A DNA stretch of 64,000 nucleotides from positions 1,550,001 through 1,614,000 of the forward strand of contig NZ_CP061315.1 of NCBI RefSeq assembly GCF_018688315.1. Reading direction: 5' to 3'. Positions 17,825 to 29,160 of this stretch are shown here, piece by piece. A program made the translations under genes and the position numbers. Below the pieces are notes generated by a model. The model was not told the origin of the DNA. It made no database searches and saw only the letters and a list, made by a program, of their open reading frames with translations. This DNA is from Polynucleobacter sp. AP-Kolm-20A-A1. Its GTDB lineage: Bacteria > Pseudomonadota > Gammaproteobacteria > Burkholderiales > Burkholderiaceae. The number at the start of each line of letters is the position of its first letter. Position 1 is the stretch's first letter.

Positions 17825-18697
17825 TTAAGCGACTCCGTTTTTCTTAAACCAGGCAATACATTTTTCCCAGCCGTCTTTTGCAGGACCCTCACGGTAGGTG
17901 GCGCGATAGTCTGCGTGGAAAGCGTGTGGCGCATCAGGATAAACCTCAAATTGACAAGCCTTAGCTACAGGATTTTTTGAGGCAGCCGCTAATGCAGCGC
18001 GCATTTGGTCAATACTCTCCAGCGAGATTCCAGTATCAGCAGCTCCGTATAAACCAAGTACCGGCGCCTTCAAGTCGGCCGCAATATCTACAGGATGACG
18101 TGGACTATTTTCTGTCTTCTCACCAATCAGACGACCATACCAAGCTACACCTGCACGCACTTGTGGCAAGGTTGCTGAAAGCCAAGTAATTCGGCCACCC
18201 CAGCAGAATCCAGTAACGCCAACTCTCTTGAGATCGCCACCATTTTTGCCAGCCCATACCAATGCAGCTTGCAAATCATTTAAAACTTGCGCATCCGGAG
18301 TTTTGGCTACGATATTTTGCTGAATCTCCGCAATCGTTCCATAAGTATTTGGGTCGCCTGCACGCGTAAAGAATTCTGGAGCAATCGCAAGATATCCCAA
18401 CTTCGCAAAGCGTCTAGTCACATCAGCAATATATTCATGCACACCAAAAATTTCACTAACAACAATCACGATAGGTAAAGAGCCCTTCGACTTTTCTGGT
18501 CGAGAAACATATGCTGGCAACTGAAAGCTCCCAATCGAGATCATTTGCTCGCCAGCTTTGATGCCCTTGAAATCTGTTTCAATGGCTGCAGCCATCACAG
18601 GCTCCGATGCCGCTACAAAACCAACTCCAATAGCGGTTGCACCTAGAGCAGACGTCTTTATAAAATTGCGTCGACTGTTTTGAATATCTTTACTCAT
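17825..18697 (-). CDS. Tat-exported dienelactone hydrolase-family protein
   Basis: A 290-residue alpha/beta hydrolase. A twin-arginine signal is visible at residues 8-12 (SRRNF) followed by a hydrophobic stretch and a PVMAA cleavage region near 36, so the protein should be folded in the cytoplasm and exported by Tat. The nucleophile elbow is GFCWGG with C165, the dienelactone hydrolase form; a later GAADTG and DAPHAFH supply the probable Asp and His. The natural substrate is unknown. It lies 48 bases behind polA and 5 before the ZIP gene. Confidence 0.9.
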   Translation of the reverse strand: MSKDIQNSRRNFIKTSALGATAIGVGFVAASEPVMAAAIETDFKGIKAGEQMISIGSFQLPAYVSRPEKSKGSLPIVIVVSEIFGVHEYIADVTRRFAKLGYLAIAPEFFTRAGDPNTYGTIAEIQQNIVAKTPDAQVLNDLQAALVWAGKNGGDLKRVGVTGFCWGGRITWLSATLPQVRAGVAWYGRLIGEKTENSPRHPVDIAADLKAPVLGLYGAADTGISLESIDQMRAALAAASKNPVAKACQFEVYPDAPHAFHADYRATYREGPAKDGWEKCIAWFKKNGVA

Positions 18698-18745
18698 GGC
18701 TTTGTCTCCTTGTTTCTATTTTTTCGTTACTTCATCAAGCAATAC

Positions 18746-21574
18746 TTAGTGAGCTTCTTCCCAATTATCGCCAATCCCAATACTAACTACCAAAGGCACC
18801 TTCAGATCGGCAACATGGCACATTAAATCAGGCAACTTTGCTTGCAGCAGCTCAATTTCATCCAAAGGTACATCAAAGACCAATTCATCGTGGACCTGAA
18901 GGAGCATTCTGGTTTTTAACTGTTCCTTTTCCAGCCAATCCTCAACAGCGATCATGGCCAGCTTAATTAAGTCTGCAGCGGTACCTTGCATTGGGGCATT
19001 GATTGCTGCACGCTCAGCACCCTGACGACGTGGTCCATTAGAACCTTTAATTTCTGGCAACCAAAGACGTCGACCAAAAACAGTCTCGACATAGCCATTC
19101 TCTCTAGCCTCAAGACGGGTACGCTCCATGTATTGAGCTACCCCTGGATAGCGATCAAAGTATTTGGCAATGTAATTTTGCGCAGCAGAACGCTCGATGC
19201 CCAAGTTACCCGCTAAACCAAAAGCACTCATGCCATAAATGAGTCCAAAGTTAATGACCTTGGCATAACGACGCTGCTCTGAGTTCACGTCATCCAAAGG
19301 AACGCCAAAGATTTCTGCAGCAGTAGCTTGGTGTACGTCTTTACCATCCCTAAATGCAGCTAGTAAGTTTTCATCTTCAGCAATGTGCGCCATGATGCGT
19401 AATTCAATTTGGGAATAATCGGCTGACAGTAATTTACAGCCATCCGCAGGAATAAACGCCTCTCGTATGCGTCGACCCTCTTCTGTGCGCACAGGAATAT
19501 TTTGAATATTGGGGTCGCTTGATGCCAGGCGCCCCGTGACTGCCGTCGCTTGCGAGAAGTTCGTATGTACGCGCCCCGTCTTAGGGTCTGCCATGCGAGG
19601 GAGCTTCTCAATATAGGTCGACATTAGTTTTGCCAAACTACGATAGTCCAAGATGCGTGCTGGCAGTGGATAGTCTTCAGCCAGTTTCTGCAGCACCTCT
19701 TCGTCGGTAGAGGGCGCTCCAGACGGTGTCTTTTTAATCACCGGAAGCTCAAGCTGGCCAAATAGAATTTCTGCAATTTGTTTAGGCGACTGAATATTAA
19801 AAGGCTGACCTGCGAGCTTATGAATCTCACCCTCAAGCTCCAAAAGGCGCTTGCCTACCTGCTGCCCTTGTTTTGCAAGCAGCGCGGAATCAATCCGAAT
19901 ACCATTGCGCTCCATGATCCCAAGCACGCGCATGGCAGGCATCTCTACTTTTTCATAGATGTACTGCAGGCCTTGGTTTTCCTGGATCTGCGGCCATAAC
20001 TCTAGGTGTAAGCGTAGGGTAATGTCAGCATCTTCAGCCGCATAGTCTGTCGCGATTTTGAGGTCAACCTGATCAAAACCAATCTGATGAACTCCTTTGC
20101 CACACACCTCTTCATAGCGGATAGTTTTCATGCCTAGGTGGCGCTCAGCTAAGCTATCCATATTGTGCGGAAGATGCGACTCGAGCACATAAGACTCAAG
20201 CAAGGTATCAAACGCGACCCCTTTTAGGGTGATGTCATAGTTTGCAAATATGTGAGCGTCGTACTTTAAGTTTTGACCCACTTTTAAATGTGTCACACTT
20301 TCCAACCAGGGCTTCATGCGAGCAAGCACTAAATCACGATCAAGTTGTGCCTCACCATTGCGATGTGCAACCGGGATATAACAAGCCTCACCTGGTTTAA
20401 CAGATAAAGAAATGCCAACCAACTCTGCAGCGAGCGCATCCAAACTCGTAGTTTCAGTATCAACGGCTGTCAGTGAAGAAGATTCAATCTTCTTTAACCA
20501 CCTCTCCAAACCTGCTTCATCGACCACACATTCATAGTGACGCTCGATAGCATCTTGTGAATCTCGCATCTCTTGCGATAAATCTTTTGTTGGTGAACTA
20601 GCAATAGTGCGGATCTTTTTTTCTGTCTCTATATTATTTTCTGTAGAGGCAATTGGAGTGCCAGCCAAATCAAAGCTTGCTGCCTCAGGGCCTTTATTCT
20701 CTGGGCTTGTGAGCTGTTTCTCGACATCGCGTAACCAAGTCTTAAATGCATAGCGATCAAATAACTCACGCAGCAAAGGCGCGTCCTCTGGCTTAGCATG
20801 CAGGTCATCTAAACCTGGCAAATGCGGTGATAAATCACAATCCGTTTTTACTGTAATGAGCTGGCGTGCTTGCGGAAGCCAAGGCAGAGTAGCGCGTAAG
20901 TTTTCACCAACCACACCCTTTACTTGATCTGCATTGGCCATCAAGTTATCAAGATTGCCAAATTCTGCCAACCATTTATTCGCGGTTTTTGGTCCAGCCT
21001 TTGGAACACCCGGCACGTTATCAACGGTGTCGCCGATGATGGATAAATAATCTACGATCAATTCAGGAGGAACGCCAAATTTTTCTTTCACGCCCTCAAT
21101 ATCTAACCTCTCATTTGTCATCGTATTAATGAGAGTGACGGAAGGATTTACTAATTGCGCTAAATCTTTGTCACCTGTAGAAATGATTGTTTCCCAACCA
21201 GCTTGCGTGGCTTGACAAGCCAAAGTGCCAATGACGTCATCAGCCTCAACACCCGAAACCATTAATACCGGCCAGCCTAGAGCTTTGACCATTGCATGGA
21301 TGGGCTCAATTTGTTTGACCAAATCCTCTGGCATTGGGGAACGATGGGCTTTGTACTCCGAGTACATCTCGTCACGGAATGTCTTGCCCTTGGCATCAAA
21401 AACACAGGCTATATGGTCAGCCTTGAGTTCGGATCTGGCCCGGCGCATCATATTGACCATGCCATAAATAGCCCCTGTGGGCTCTCCAGCCCCATTTCTG
21501 AGGTCTGGCATGGCGTGGAAGGCGCGATAGAGGTAGCTAGAGCCGTCTACCAACAAGAGTCTATGTTTAGTCAT
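18746..21574 (-). CDS. polA: DNA polymerase I
   Basis: Pol I, 942 residues from the ATG at 21574; a TTG five codons upstream is less likely. The 5'-3' nuclease domain fills residues 1 to about 290 (LLLVDGSSYLYRAFHA, VEADDVIGTLA, STGDKDLAQLV, GDTVDNVPGV). The 3'-5' proofreading domain keeps its acidic residues (VDTETTSLDAL, KVGQNLKYDAHIF, YAAEDADITLRL). The polymerase domain has DYSQIELRIMAH, the O-helix RRYAKVINFGLIYGMSAFG and LQVHDELVF. All three activities look intact. A variable 50-residue linker precedes the exonuclease domain. Divergent from the DUF2782-like gene across 83 bases. Confidence 0.97.
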   Translation of the reverse strand: MTKHRLLLVDGSSYLYRAFHAMPDLRNGAGEPTGAIYGMVNMMRRARSELKADHIACVFDAKGKTFRDEMYSEYKAHRSPMPEDLVKQIEPIHAMVKALGWPVLMVSGVEADDVIGTLACQATQAGWETIISTGDKDLAQLVNPSVTLINTMTNERLDIEGVKEKFGVPPELIVDYLSIIGDTVDNVPGVPKAGPKTANKWLAEFGNLDNLMANADQVKGVVGENLRATLPWLPQARQLITVKTDCDLSPHLPGLDDLHAKPEDAPLLRELFDRYAFKTWLRDVEKQLTSPENKGPEAASFDLAGTPIASTENNIETEKKIRTIASSPTKDLSQEMRDSQDAIERHYECVVDEAGLERWLKKIESSSLTAVDTETTSLDALAAELVGISLSVKPGEACYIPVAHRNGEAQLDRDLVLARMKPWLESVTHLKVGQNLKYDAHIFANYDITLKGVAFDTLLESYVLESHLPHNMDSLAERHLGMKTIRYEEVCGKGVHQIGFDQVDLKIATDYAAEDADITLRLHLELWPQIQENQGLQYIYEKVEMPAMRVLGIMERNGIRIDSALLAKQGQQVGKRLLELEGEIHKLAGQPFNIQSPKQIAEILFGQLELPVIKKTPSGAPSTDEEVLQKLAEDYPLPARILDYRSLAKLMSTYIEKLPRMADPKTGRVHTNFSQATAVTGRLASSDPNIQNIPVRTEEGRRIREAFIPADGCKLLSADYSQIELRIMAHIAEDENLLAAFRDGKDVHQATAAEIFGVPLDDVNSEQRRYAKVINFGLIYGMSAFGLAGNLGIERSAAQNYIAKYFDRYPGVAQYMERTRLEARENGYVETVFGRRLWLPEIKGSNGPRRQGAERAAINAPMQGTAADLIKLAMIAVEDWLEKEQLKTRMLLQVHDELVFDVPLDEIELLQAKLPDLMCHVADLKVPLVVSIGIGDNWEEAH

Positions 21575-21657
21575 ACCGCAATCGTACAATCTAGTTGTGA
21601 ATTGCCTACAGGTCTGGTTAAGGAACCGCCCGAGAGTAGGCTTAAAAAGGTGAAAAA

Positions 21658-22065
21658 ATGCATTCTTTAATGAACTCGATTAGTCGCTCAATGGGCCAAA
21701 GCCTAGCTCTTATGAGCATTTTGGTGGTTTTTGGTCTTTTTGGAGCCACTTCTGCCCAAGCCCAGAATAACAGCCAAGCATTAAGCCCATCAGAATTAAA
21801 CCGCATCAATAATCAACCGCTTGCCCCTGCGGTGAGCGCCTCTGGCGCAGTGAGTGCACCTGAGGCACGCAAGCCAAACTATCAATATAAAGATAAGAAT
21901 GGCACTACAGTTACCGAGTACAGAGATGTCAATGCGCCAACGCAAGTGGACGTAAAAACCCCCTATACAAGTTACGAGATGGCGCCGCCTACATCCGTTA
22001 TGCCTGGACCGCCAAAAGAAACAGATTTGATTAGCGTACCAAGCATCAGCATTCCTTTTAAATAA
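21658..22065 (+). CDS. Small exported protein, DUF2782-like
   Basis: A 135-residue protein with a signal peptide (hydrophobic core near residues 16-35, TSAQAQ cleavage region near 36). The mature part has low-complexity Ala/Ser/Pro stretches, then [14 protein letters not shown], which resembles the start of DUF2782, a short domain often encoded between polA and homoserine kinase in betaproteobacteria. Here the usual end of that domain is replaced by a proline-rich tail without clear similarity. Function unknown. It precedes thrB by 17 bases, so the two are probably co-transcribed. A second ATG five codons downstream is possible. Confidence 0.75.
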   Translation: MHSLMNSISRSMGQSLALMSILVVFGLFGATSAQAQNNSQALSPSELNRINNQPLAPAVSASGAVSAPEARKPNYQYKDKNGTTVTEYRDVNAPTQVDVKTPYTSYEMAPPTSVMPGPPKETDLISVPSISIPFK

Positions 22066-22082
22066 TTTACGTACCCTGGTTT

Positions 22083-23060
22083 ATGGCTGTATTTACTCCG
22101 ATCGAACTTGCAGATATTTCCAATTGGATTTCTCAAGACTTTGATATTGGCCAAGCCAGTGAAATACGCGGCATTCATGGCGGTATCGAGAACTCAAACT
22201 TTTTCTTAGATACCACCAAAGATGGCAAGAAGCAGGAATATGTTTTAACCATCTTCGAAAGATTATCTGCCGAACAACTCCCGTTCTACCTTGAGTTGAT
22301 GCGCCACTTGGCTAACAAAGGCATCCCCGTTCCCAAGCCACTTGAGAACAAGCAAGGCGAAATTCTCTTTACCCTCAAAGGCAAGCCAGCCGCCATCGTG
22401 ACCAAGCTGCCAGGGCTTTCTAGACTTCAGCCAGAAACAAATCATTGTGCACTTGTTGGTGAAATGCTGGCGAAGATGCACTTAGCTGGCAAAGACTTTT
22501 CTAAGGCCCAAGAAAATCTTCGCAGTCTAGCTTGGTGGCAAAAAACAATCCCCTTAGTGCTTTCACATTTAAATACATCGCAAAAAGAGTTGCTCACTCA
22601 TGAGCTGGCAACACAGGAGGCATTCTTTGCGTCAAGCAACTACGATGCCCTTCCGCAAGGGGCAAGTCATTGCGACTTATTTCGTGACAATGTCTTATTT
22701 GATCCAAAAGAATCTGCCGACCCATCCCAAGACCATCTGGGCGGCTTCTTCGATTTCTACTTCGCCGGAACTGATAAGTGGCTATTTGATGTTGCAGTCA
22801 CCGCAAATGATTGGTGCCTTGCTGATAACAAACAAGATTTAGACCCTGCGCGTTTGGATGCTTTCATGAAGGCATATCAAGCGGTACGTCCACTAACCAA
22901 AGAGGAGCAAGCGAGTTGGCCACTCATGCTGCGCGCTGCCGCCTTACGTTTCTGGGTATCCAGATTGTGGGACTTTTACTTGCCGCGCGATGCACAGATG
23001 CTGACCCCTCATGACCCAGCCCACTTTGAGCGCATTCTCTTGAGTCGTCGCTGCTTATGA
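22083..23060 (+). CDS. thrB: Homoserine kinase (ThrB, aminoglycoside phosphotransferase-like)
   Basis: A 325-residue kinase of the APH-fold ThrB group, which phosphorylates homoserine in threonine synthesis. [12 protein letters not shown] is the nucleotide loop, [13 protein letters not shown] the catalytic Brenner-type loop with the Asp and Asn, and [11 protein letters not shown] the metal-binding DFG-like segment. This fold replaces the GHMP-type ThrB of enteric bacteria. It overlaps the next gene by four bases (ATGA), so translation is coupled to a membrane protein of unknown role. The ATG at 22083 fits the family N terminus. Confidence 0.93.
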   Translation: MAVFTPIELADISNWISQDFDIGQASEIRGIHGGIENSNFFLDTTKDGKKQEYVLTIFERLSAEQLPFYLELMRHLANKGIPVPKPLENKQGEILFTLKGKPAAIVTKLPGLSRLQPETNHCALVGEMLAKMHLAGKDFSKAQENLRSLAWWQKTIPLVLSHLNTSQKELLTHELATQEAFFASSNYDALPQGASHCDLFRDNVLFDPKESADPSQDHLGGFFDFYFAGTDKWLFDVAVTANDWCLADNKQDLDPARLDAFMKAYQAVRPLTKEEQASWPLMLRAAALRFWVSRLWDFYLPRDAQMLTPHDPAHFERILLSRRCL

Positions 23061-23836
23061 AACTCAATTCTGTAGAACCTAAGGATGGCTATACCTGGAT
23101 TAGGCAAGGAATCTGGCTATTCAAGCAGAACCCCATTGGCTTTCTAATGCTGGTCTTTATGTATGTATTTGCCGCACAACTAGCGGTAATTATTCCGGTG
23201 ATCGGTGTTTTTGTAGTTCTACTACTTACACCAACTCTAGCAGTTGGTTTTATGACCGCCTGTCGCCAAGCCATCCAAAAGGAACGTATCAGACCTATAG
23301 TGTATTTAGTGGCGTTGCAATCTGGCGTGATTGTGCGTAAAAGAATTCTGCAGCTAGGCTTGGTATATGCCGCCATGATTTTGCTCTTAAGTTTTATCTT
23401 AAGTCTATTGGTAGATTTTGAAATGCTTCTTCCGCTGATGACAAGCGATAAAACCATTACCCCTGAAGCGCTTCGCCAAGTGTATTTAGTTTTATTCTTT
23501 GGCGCTATGTTGTATGTGCCAGTAGCCATGTTGATGTGGTTTTCACCGATCCTGATTGCGTGGGCTGACATGTCAGTGCCCCAAGCACTCTTCTCAAGCT
23601 GCTTGGCATGCTGGACTAATAAGGGAGTCTTCTTTTTCTATCTGGCTATTTGGAGCGCGATTCTGATTGCTATTCCACTGACTGTAGGAATGATCTTTGA
23701 CGCAATGGATTTAGGGCAAGCAGCATCTTTCATCATCGCCCCCATCTCTATGGCAGGTTTAACAGTGATGCACTGCTCTTTTTATGCGGCCTGGAAGGCC
23801 TGCTTTACAGAAGATGAAGTGGTTCTTTCAGCTTAG
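23057..23836 (+). CDS. BPSS1780-family membrane protein
   Basis: A 259-residue integral membrane protein with about six hydrophobic segments. The N-terminal [19 protein letters not shown] and the following [10 protein letters not shown] region match the BPSS1780 family of betaproteobacterial membrane proteins. Its biochemical function is unknown. The start codon overlaps the thrB stop, suggesting co-expression. It is convergent with uvrD, 12 bases away. Confidence 0.85.
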   Translation: MKLNSVEPKDGYTWIRQGIWLFKQNPIGFLMLVFMYVFAAQLAVIIPVIGVFVVLLLTPTLAVGFMTACRQAIQKERIRPIVYLVALQSGVIVRKRILQLGLVYAAMILLLSFILSLLVDFEMLLPLMTSDKTITPEALRQVYLVLFFGAMLYVPVAMLMWFSPILIAWADMSVPQALFSSCLACWTNKGVFFFYLAIWSAILIAIPLTVGMIFDAMDLGQAASFIIAPISMAGLTVMHCSFYAAWKACFTEDEVVLSA

Positions 23837-23856
23837 TTGATTAACAACTTAATCAA
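23837..23856. repeat. Perfect inverted repeat between convergent genes
   Basis: TTGATTAA, a CAAC loop, then TTAATCAA. It begins just after the membrane-protein stop and includes the uvrD stop codon. It has no T-run, so it is not a standard terminator, but it would form an AT hairpin at the ends of both messages. Confidence 0.45.
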
Positions 23857-26215
23857 TCGCAGCTAACTTCGCAATACTCAGTTGTAACCACTTAATGCCG
23901 TGACGTTTGAAATTGACTTGCGCACGCGCATCCGCATCTACGCCCTCTAACCCAGTCACACGACCCTCACCAAACTTGGTGTGAAATACGTTCTGCCCAA
24001 TGGTGAATGGATAATTTCCACGCGGAGGAGAAGCCAATCTTTTCACCTCCATAGAGGCTGAGCCAACTCGCTTAGTTGGTCTTGGGTGTTCGGAGCCTGA
24101 ATCAAAAAAGTCATTAGATTCGTATTCGCGTTGACGGGTATAGCCATCTTGCCAAGTGGATCCTGATCTTGAGTTGCCACCACCCCAACGAGCATCTCTC
24201 GCTTTGGGGGTGAGCCACTTTAAGGAATCAGATGGCAGCTCTTCTAAGAAGCGGGATGGCATGTTGTAGCGCACTTGACCATGCAACATCCGTGATTGCG
24301 TATGCGAGAGATATAAGCGCTCCTTGGCGCGTGTAATAGCAACGTACATTAAGCGACGTTCTTCTTCCAGGCCATTCTGCTCATTCACACTATTCTCGTG
24401 TGGGAATAAACCCTCTTCAAGGCCAGTAATAAACACAGATGTAAATTCCAGGCCTTTAGCAGAATGCACAGTCATCAGCTGGACTGCGTCTTGACCAGCT
24501 TGCGCCTGGTTATCCCCTGCCTCCAATGAAGCATGAGATAAAAAAGCCGCCAAAGGTGACACTTCGACAACACCTGGTGCATTCTCGCCGGGCAGCATGG
24601 CAGCCGCAGCATCTTGGCCATAACCTTCTTCTGCAATAAAGGCCGTTGCTGCGTTAATCAATTCTTGCAAGTTCTCAACGCGGTCTTGCCCCTCACGCTC
24701 TGAGAGGTAGTGCTGAATCAAGCCACTGTGCTGAATCACAAACTCAACTGTTTCTGGCAAAGTGTTGTGACGGGTAGCCTCACGCATGTGGTCTACCAGG
24801 CGCACAAATCCACCAAGCGCTGCACCAGCTTTACCTTCCAAAGTGGATGCCGCTAAATATAAAGAGCATTGCTGTGCTCTAGCAGCATCTTGCAGTGCTT
24901 CAATCGATCTTGCGCCAATACCGCGAGTTGGGAAATTTACAACTCGAGAGAATGAAGTGTCGTCATTTGGGTTCTCAAGCAAACGTAAATAAGCAAGTGC
25001 GTGTTTAATTTCAGCGCGCTCGAAGAAGCGTAAGCCACCATATACGCGATACGGAATACCCGCAGAAAATAATGCGTGCTCAATAATCCGAGACTGCGCA
25101 TTACTGCGATAAAGCAAAGCCACTTCAGTACGTTTGATGCCGCTATTTACTAGGGCTTTAATTTCATCAACCAGCCATGCGGCCTCTGCGTGGTCACTTG
25201 GAGCCTCATAGATGCGGACCAGCTCGCCATGACCAGCATCGGTGCGCAGGTTTTTACCAAGACGCTCTGAGTTATTAGCAATCAAATGATTTGCGGTATC
25301 CAGAATATGTCCGTGTGAGCGATAGTTCTGCTCCAACTTCACCATTAAGGGGTGGTATTGCTTCTCATAAAGACGCATATTTTCTACGTCAGCGCCGCGG
25401 AATGCGTAAATACTTTGGTCATCATCACCAACTGCAAATACAGAGCTGCTACCCATACCGCTAACATTAATACGGCTTGCATCATGGCCTGATAACAATT
25501 TGAGCCATGCATATTGCAAAGCATTGGTATCTTGAAACTCATCAATCAGAATATGACGGAAACGCTCTTGGTAATGCGTCCGAATAGCTTCGCTGTGCTT
25601 GAGCAATTCATAACTGCGCAATAAGAGTTCAGCAAAATCCACTACGCCTTCACGCTGGCATTGCTCATCATATGCAGCATACAGTTGCGCCATCTTGGCT
25701 TGAAAGTCATCGCCGACTGACAAATCTTTTGCACGTTGACCGCGTTCTTTGGCGTGGGCAATAAAGTATTGCAACTGCTTGGCCGGATACTTTTCATCAT
25801 CAACCTTTAAGCCCTTTAATAAACGCTTAATCGCAGAGAGTTGATCCTGTGTATCCAGAATCTGGAAAGTTGACGGTAGACCCGCCTCTTTGTGATGTGC
25901 TCGCAATAAACGGTTGCAAAGACCGTGAAAGGTGCCAATCCACATACCCCGGGTATTAATCGGCAACATTGCACTTAAGCGCAACATCATCTCTTTGGCG
26001 GCTTTATTGGTAAAGGTCACCGCCAGGACGCCAATAGGGGATACCTGACCGGTCTGAATCAACCAGGCTATACGGGTGGTGAGGACGCGGGTCTTGCCGC
26101 TCCCTGCCCCAGCCAAAATCAAGGCTGATTGGGCTTGGCCATTTTCATTAACGGGCGGGAGGGTCACTGCCTCGCGCTGTTCTGGATTGAGGTTCGCGAG
26201 CAAGTCTGAGTACAT
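23849..26215 (-). CDS. uvrD: UvrD/Rep-family DNA helicase (helicase II)
   Basis: A 788-residue superfamily 1A helicase for nucleotide-excision and mismatch repair. Walker A is [12 protein letters not shown] with K41; motif II is DEFQDTN; the family motifs [31 protein letters not shown] and [13 protein letters not shown] follow in order. The C-terminal [23 protein letters not shown] segment is the Tudor-like RNA polymerase-contact domain of UvrD/PcrA, which favours UvrD over Rep. Start ATG at 26215, close to the divergent valS start. Confidence 0.94.
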   Translation of the reverse strand: MYSDLLANLNPEQREAVTLPPVNENGQAQSALILAGAGSGKTRVLTTRIAWLIQTGQVSPIGVLAVTFTNKAAKEMMLRLSAMLPINTRGMWIGTFHGLCNRLLRAHHKEAGLPSTFQILDTQDQLSAIKRLLKGLKVDDEKYPAKQLQYFIAHAKERGQRAKDLSVGDDFQAKMAQLYAAYDEQCQREGVVDFAELLLRSYELLKHSEAIRTHYQERFRHILIDEFQDTNALQYAWLKLLSGHDASRINVSGMGSSSVFAVGDDDQSIYAFRGADVENMRLYEKQYHPLMVKLEQNYRSHGHILDTANHLIANNSERLGKNLRTDAGHGELVRIYEAPSDHAEAAWLVDEIKALVNSGIKRTEVALLYRSNAQSRIIEHALFSAGIPYRVYGGLRFFERAEIKHALAYLRLLENPNDDTSFSRVVNFPTRGIGARSIEALQDAARAQQCSLYLAASTLEGKAGAALGGFVRLVDHMREATRHNTLPETVEFVIQHSGLIQHYLSEREGQDRVENLQELINAATAFIAEEGYGQDAAAAMLPGENAPGVVEVSPLAAFLSHASLEAGDNQAQAGQDAVQLMTVHSAKGLEFTSVFITGLEEGLFPHENSVNEQNGLEEERRLMYVAITRAKERLYLSHTQSRMLHGQVRYNMPSRFLEELPSDSLKWLTPKARDARWGGGNSRSGSTWQDGYTRQREYESNDFFDSGSEHPRPTKRVGSASMEVKRLASPPRGNYPFTIGQNVFHTKFGEGRVTGLEGVDADARAQVNFKRHGIKWLQLSIAKLAAID

Positions 26216-26239
26216 CAGCCCAATTATAATTTGCCTCTT

Positions 26240-29131
26240 ATGCCAAATGCCTCAAATACCCCTAATTCACCAGCGGCCAGCTCAGCGGACGAGCTCGCCA
26301 AATCCTATGAACCCGCCCCGATAGAGGCCTACTGGGGTCCAGAGTGGGAACGCCGGGGTATTGCTGATTCCACTATAGATGAGGGTAAGGGTGATTTTTC
26401 TATTCAGCTGCCCCCACCAAATGTGACGGGCACCCTCCATATGGGTCACGCCTTTAATCAAACCATCATGGATGGCTTAGTGCGTCATGCTCGTATGACA
26501 GGTAAAAATACCCTGTGGGTACCTGGCACCGATCACGCCGGTATCGCTACCCAGATTGTTGTTGAACGCCAACTTGATGCGCAAAAAATTTCCCGCCATG
26601 ACCTCGGTCGTGAAAAGTTTTTAGAAAAAGTATGGGAGTGGAAAGAAACTTCCGGCAATACGATCACCAGACAAATTCGTCGCCTAGGCGCGTCGATCGA
26701 CTGGGGAAAAGAATATTTCACAATGGACAGCAAGATGTCCAAAGCAGTGGTGGAAGTATTTGTCCGCTTACACGAGCAAGGCTTAATTTATCGCGGCAAA
26801 CGTTTGGTTAACTGGGATCCCGTTTTAGGTACCGCAGTTTCTGACTTAGAAGTGGTAAGCGAAGAAGAAGATGGCTCAATGTGGCACATCCGCTATCCAT
26901 TGGCCGATGGCTCCGGTCACTTAACGGTTGCTACTACTCGCCCAGAAACCTTGCTGGGTGACGTTGCCGTCATGGTGAACCCAGAAGATGAGCGCTATAA
27001 ACACCTTATTGGTAAGTCAGTGAATTTGCCATTATGTGATCGCCAGATTCCGGTGATTGCTGATGACTACGTTGATTTGAACTTTGGCACTGGCGTTGTA
27101 AAAGTAACTCCTGCACATGACTTCAACGACTACGCAGTAGGCCAACGCCATCAATTACCACTCATTAACATCCTGACTTTAGATGCCAAAATTAATGAGA
27201 ATGCTCCAGCGGCATACCAGGGCATGGAACGTTTTGCAGCACGCAAACAAGTTGTTGCTGACTTAGACGCTGCCGGCTTATTAGAAAAAGTTCAGCCGCA
27301 TAAATTAATGGTGCCACGCGGTGACCGCACCCAAACCATCATTGAGCCAATGCTCACTGATCAATGGTTTGTGGCGATGTCTAAGCCGAGTCCAGACAAC
27401 AAGTATCAACCTGGTTCATCCATTGCTGGTGCAGCATTAGACGCCGTCACTAAGGGTGATATCAAGTTGGTTCCAGAAAACTGGATTAACACTTATACCC
27501 AGTGGCTAGAAAATATTCAGGACTGGTGCATCTCTCGCCAACTCTGGTGGGGTCACCAAATCCCAGCTTGGTATGGTGACGATGGCCAGATATTTGTGGC
27601 ACGGTCAGAAGACGAAGCCAAGGCTAAAGCTACCACTGCAGGCTATACCGGCAAACTCAACCGCGATCCCGATGTACTAGATACCTGGTTTAGCTCTGCC
27701 CTTGTGCCATTTAGCTCGTTGGGCTGGCCAGAAGAAACGCCCGCCCTTAACCATTTTTTACCTTCATCTGTTCTGGTTACGGGTTTTGACATCATCTTCT
27801 TCTGGGTGGCGCGCATGGTCATGATGACTTGCCACTTCACCGGAAAAGTGCCGTTTCATACCGTTTATGTTCACGGCTTAGTGCGTGACGCCGAAGGACA
27901 GAAAATGAGTAAGTCCAAAGGCAACACTTTGGACCCAATCGATTTGATTGACGGCATCAAGATTGAGGAGTTGGTAGGCAAAAGAACTACTGGCCTCATG
28001 AATCCAAAGCAAGCTGAGAGCATCAGCAAGAAAACTAAAAAAGAATTTCCGGATGGCATTCCGGCATTTGGTACAGATGCCCTGCGCTTTACTTTTGCAT
28101 CTTTAGCCTCGCTTGGCCGCAACATCAACTTTGATCAAAAGCGTTGTGAAGGCTATCGCAATTTCTGCAACAAACTGTGGAACGCGACTCGCTTTGTCCT
28201 CATGAACTGCTCTGGCAGCGATGAGGACAATGGTTTGGCGCCGTGCGATAACCAATGCGGTCCTGAAGGTTATTTAGACTTTTCGCCTGCAGATAAATGG
28301 ATCGTCTCTCAACTCCAAAGAACTGAGGCTGATGTTGCCAAAGGCTTTGAGAACTATCGCTTTGACAATATCGCCAGCAGCATTTACCAATTTGTCTGGG
28401 ATGAGTATTGCGATTGGTACTTAGAGCTTGCTAAGGTACAACTACAAACCGGCACACCAGCGCAACAACGCGCTACTCGCCGCACCTTGTTGCGTGTTCT
28501 GGAAACGATATTACGTATGGCGCATCCATTGATCCCATTTATTACTGAAACACTATGGCAAACGGTTGGGCCTAAGTCTGGAAAAGAATTAGCCAAACAA
28601 ACTAAGCAGACAATTGCACTCCAACCCTACCCTATCTCTCAGCCTGAAAAGATTGATGAGCAGAGTGAAGCCTGGGTAGCGCAGATCAAAGCGATTGTGG
28701 ATGCTTGCCGTAACCTACGTGGTGAGATGCAAGTTCCTCCAGGTCAAAAAGTGCCACTCTGGATTTTTGGACCACAAGCTTTCCTAGAAAAGGCCACACC
28801 TTATCTCATGGCACTGGCCAAGTTAACGGAAGTCAAAATCTACGCCGATGAGTCCGCCTTAGAAAAAGATGCTCCAGGCGCACCAATCGCTCTAGTAGGC
28901 GATATCAAGCTGCTTCTGAAGATTGAGGTAGATGTTGCTGCTGAGCGCATCCGCCTTGGCAAGGAAATTGAGCGCTTAGCGAACGAAATCAACAAAGCTA
29001 AGGGCAAATTGACCAATGAAAGCTTTGTAGCGCGAGCCCCAGCTGAGGTAGTTACCCAAGAAAAACAACGCCTTGCAGGCTTTGAGCAAAACCATGAGAA
29101 GCTTGTTGCACAATTAGAGCGTCTTAAATAA
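26240..29131 (+). CDS. valS: Valyl-tRNA synthetase
   Basis: A class I synthetase, 963 residues. The HIGH motif is HMGH at 67-70 within [13 protein letters not shown], and the second is KMSKS at 555-559. The CP1 editing domain lies between, and the C terminus has the coiled coil ([17 protein letters not shown]) typical of ValS. The ATG at 26240 is preferred; an in-frame TTG nine bases upstream is weaker. It is divergent from uvrD and followed by galU after 29 bases. Confidence 0.97.
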   Translation: MPNASNTPNSPAASSADELAKSYEPAPIEAYWGPEWERRGIADSTIDEGKGDFSIQLPPPNVTGTLHMGHAFNQTIMDGLVRHARMTGKNTLWVPGTDHAGIATQIVVERQLDAQKISRHDLGREKFLEKVWEWKETSGNTITRQIRRLGASIDWGKEYFTMDSKMSKAVVEVFVRLHEQGLIYRGKRLVNWDPVLGTAVSDLEVVSEEEDGSMWHIRYPLADGSGHLTVATTRPETLLGDVAVMVNPEDERYKHLIGKSVNLPLCDRQIPVIADDYVDLNFGTGVVKVTPAHDFNDYAVGQRHQLPLINILTLDAKINENAPAAYQGMERFAARKQVVADLDAAGLLEKVQPHKLMVPRGDRTQTIIEPMLTDQWFVAMSKPSPDNKYQPGSSIAGAALDAVTKGDIKLVPENWINTYTQWLENIQDWCISRQLWWGHQIPAWYGDDGQIFVARSEDEAKAKATTAGYTGKLNRDPDVLDTWFSSALVPFSSLGWPEETPALNHFLPSSVLVTGFDIIFFWVARMVMMTCHFTGKVPFHTVYVHGLVRDAEGQKMSKSKGNTLDPIDLIDGIKIEELVGKRTTGLMNPKQAESISKKTKKEFPDGIPAFGTDALRFTFASLASLGRNINFDQKRCEGYRNFCNKLWNATRFVLMNCSGSDEDNGLAPCDNQCGPEGYLDFSPADKWIVSQLQRTEADVAKGFENYRFDNIASSIYQFVWDEYCDWYLELAKVQLQTGTPAQQRATRRTLLRVLETILRMAHPLIPFITETLWQTVGPKSGKELAKQTKQTIALQPYPISQPEKIDEQSEAWVAQIKAIVDACRNLRGEMQVPPGQKVPLWIFGPQAFLEKATPYLMALAKLTEVKIYADESALEKDAPGAPIALVGDIKLLLKIEVDVAAERIRLGKEIERLANEINKAKGKLTNESFVARAPAEVVTQEKQRLAGFEQNHEKLVAQLERLK

Positions 29132-29160
29132 ATACCAGCCAAAAAGCGATTGGAAGCAAT

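Noticed and set aside
23089..23571. Minus-strand open frame of 160 codons opposite the BPSS1780 gene
   Set aside because: Mirror of a membrane protein with typical shadow composition (Lys/Thr/Ser) and no start site.
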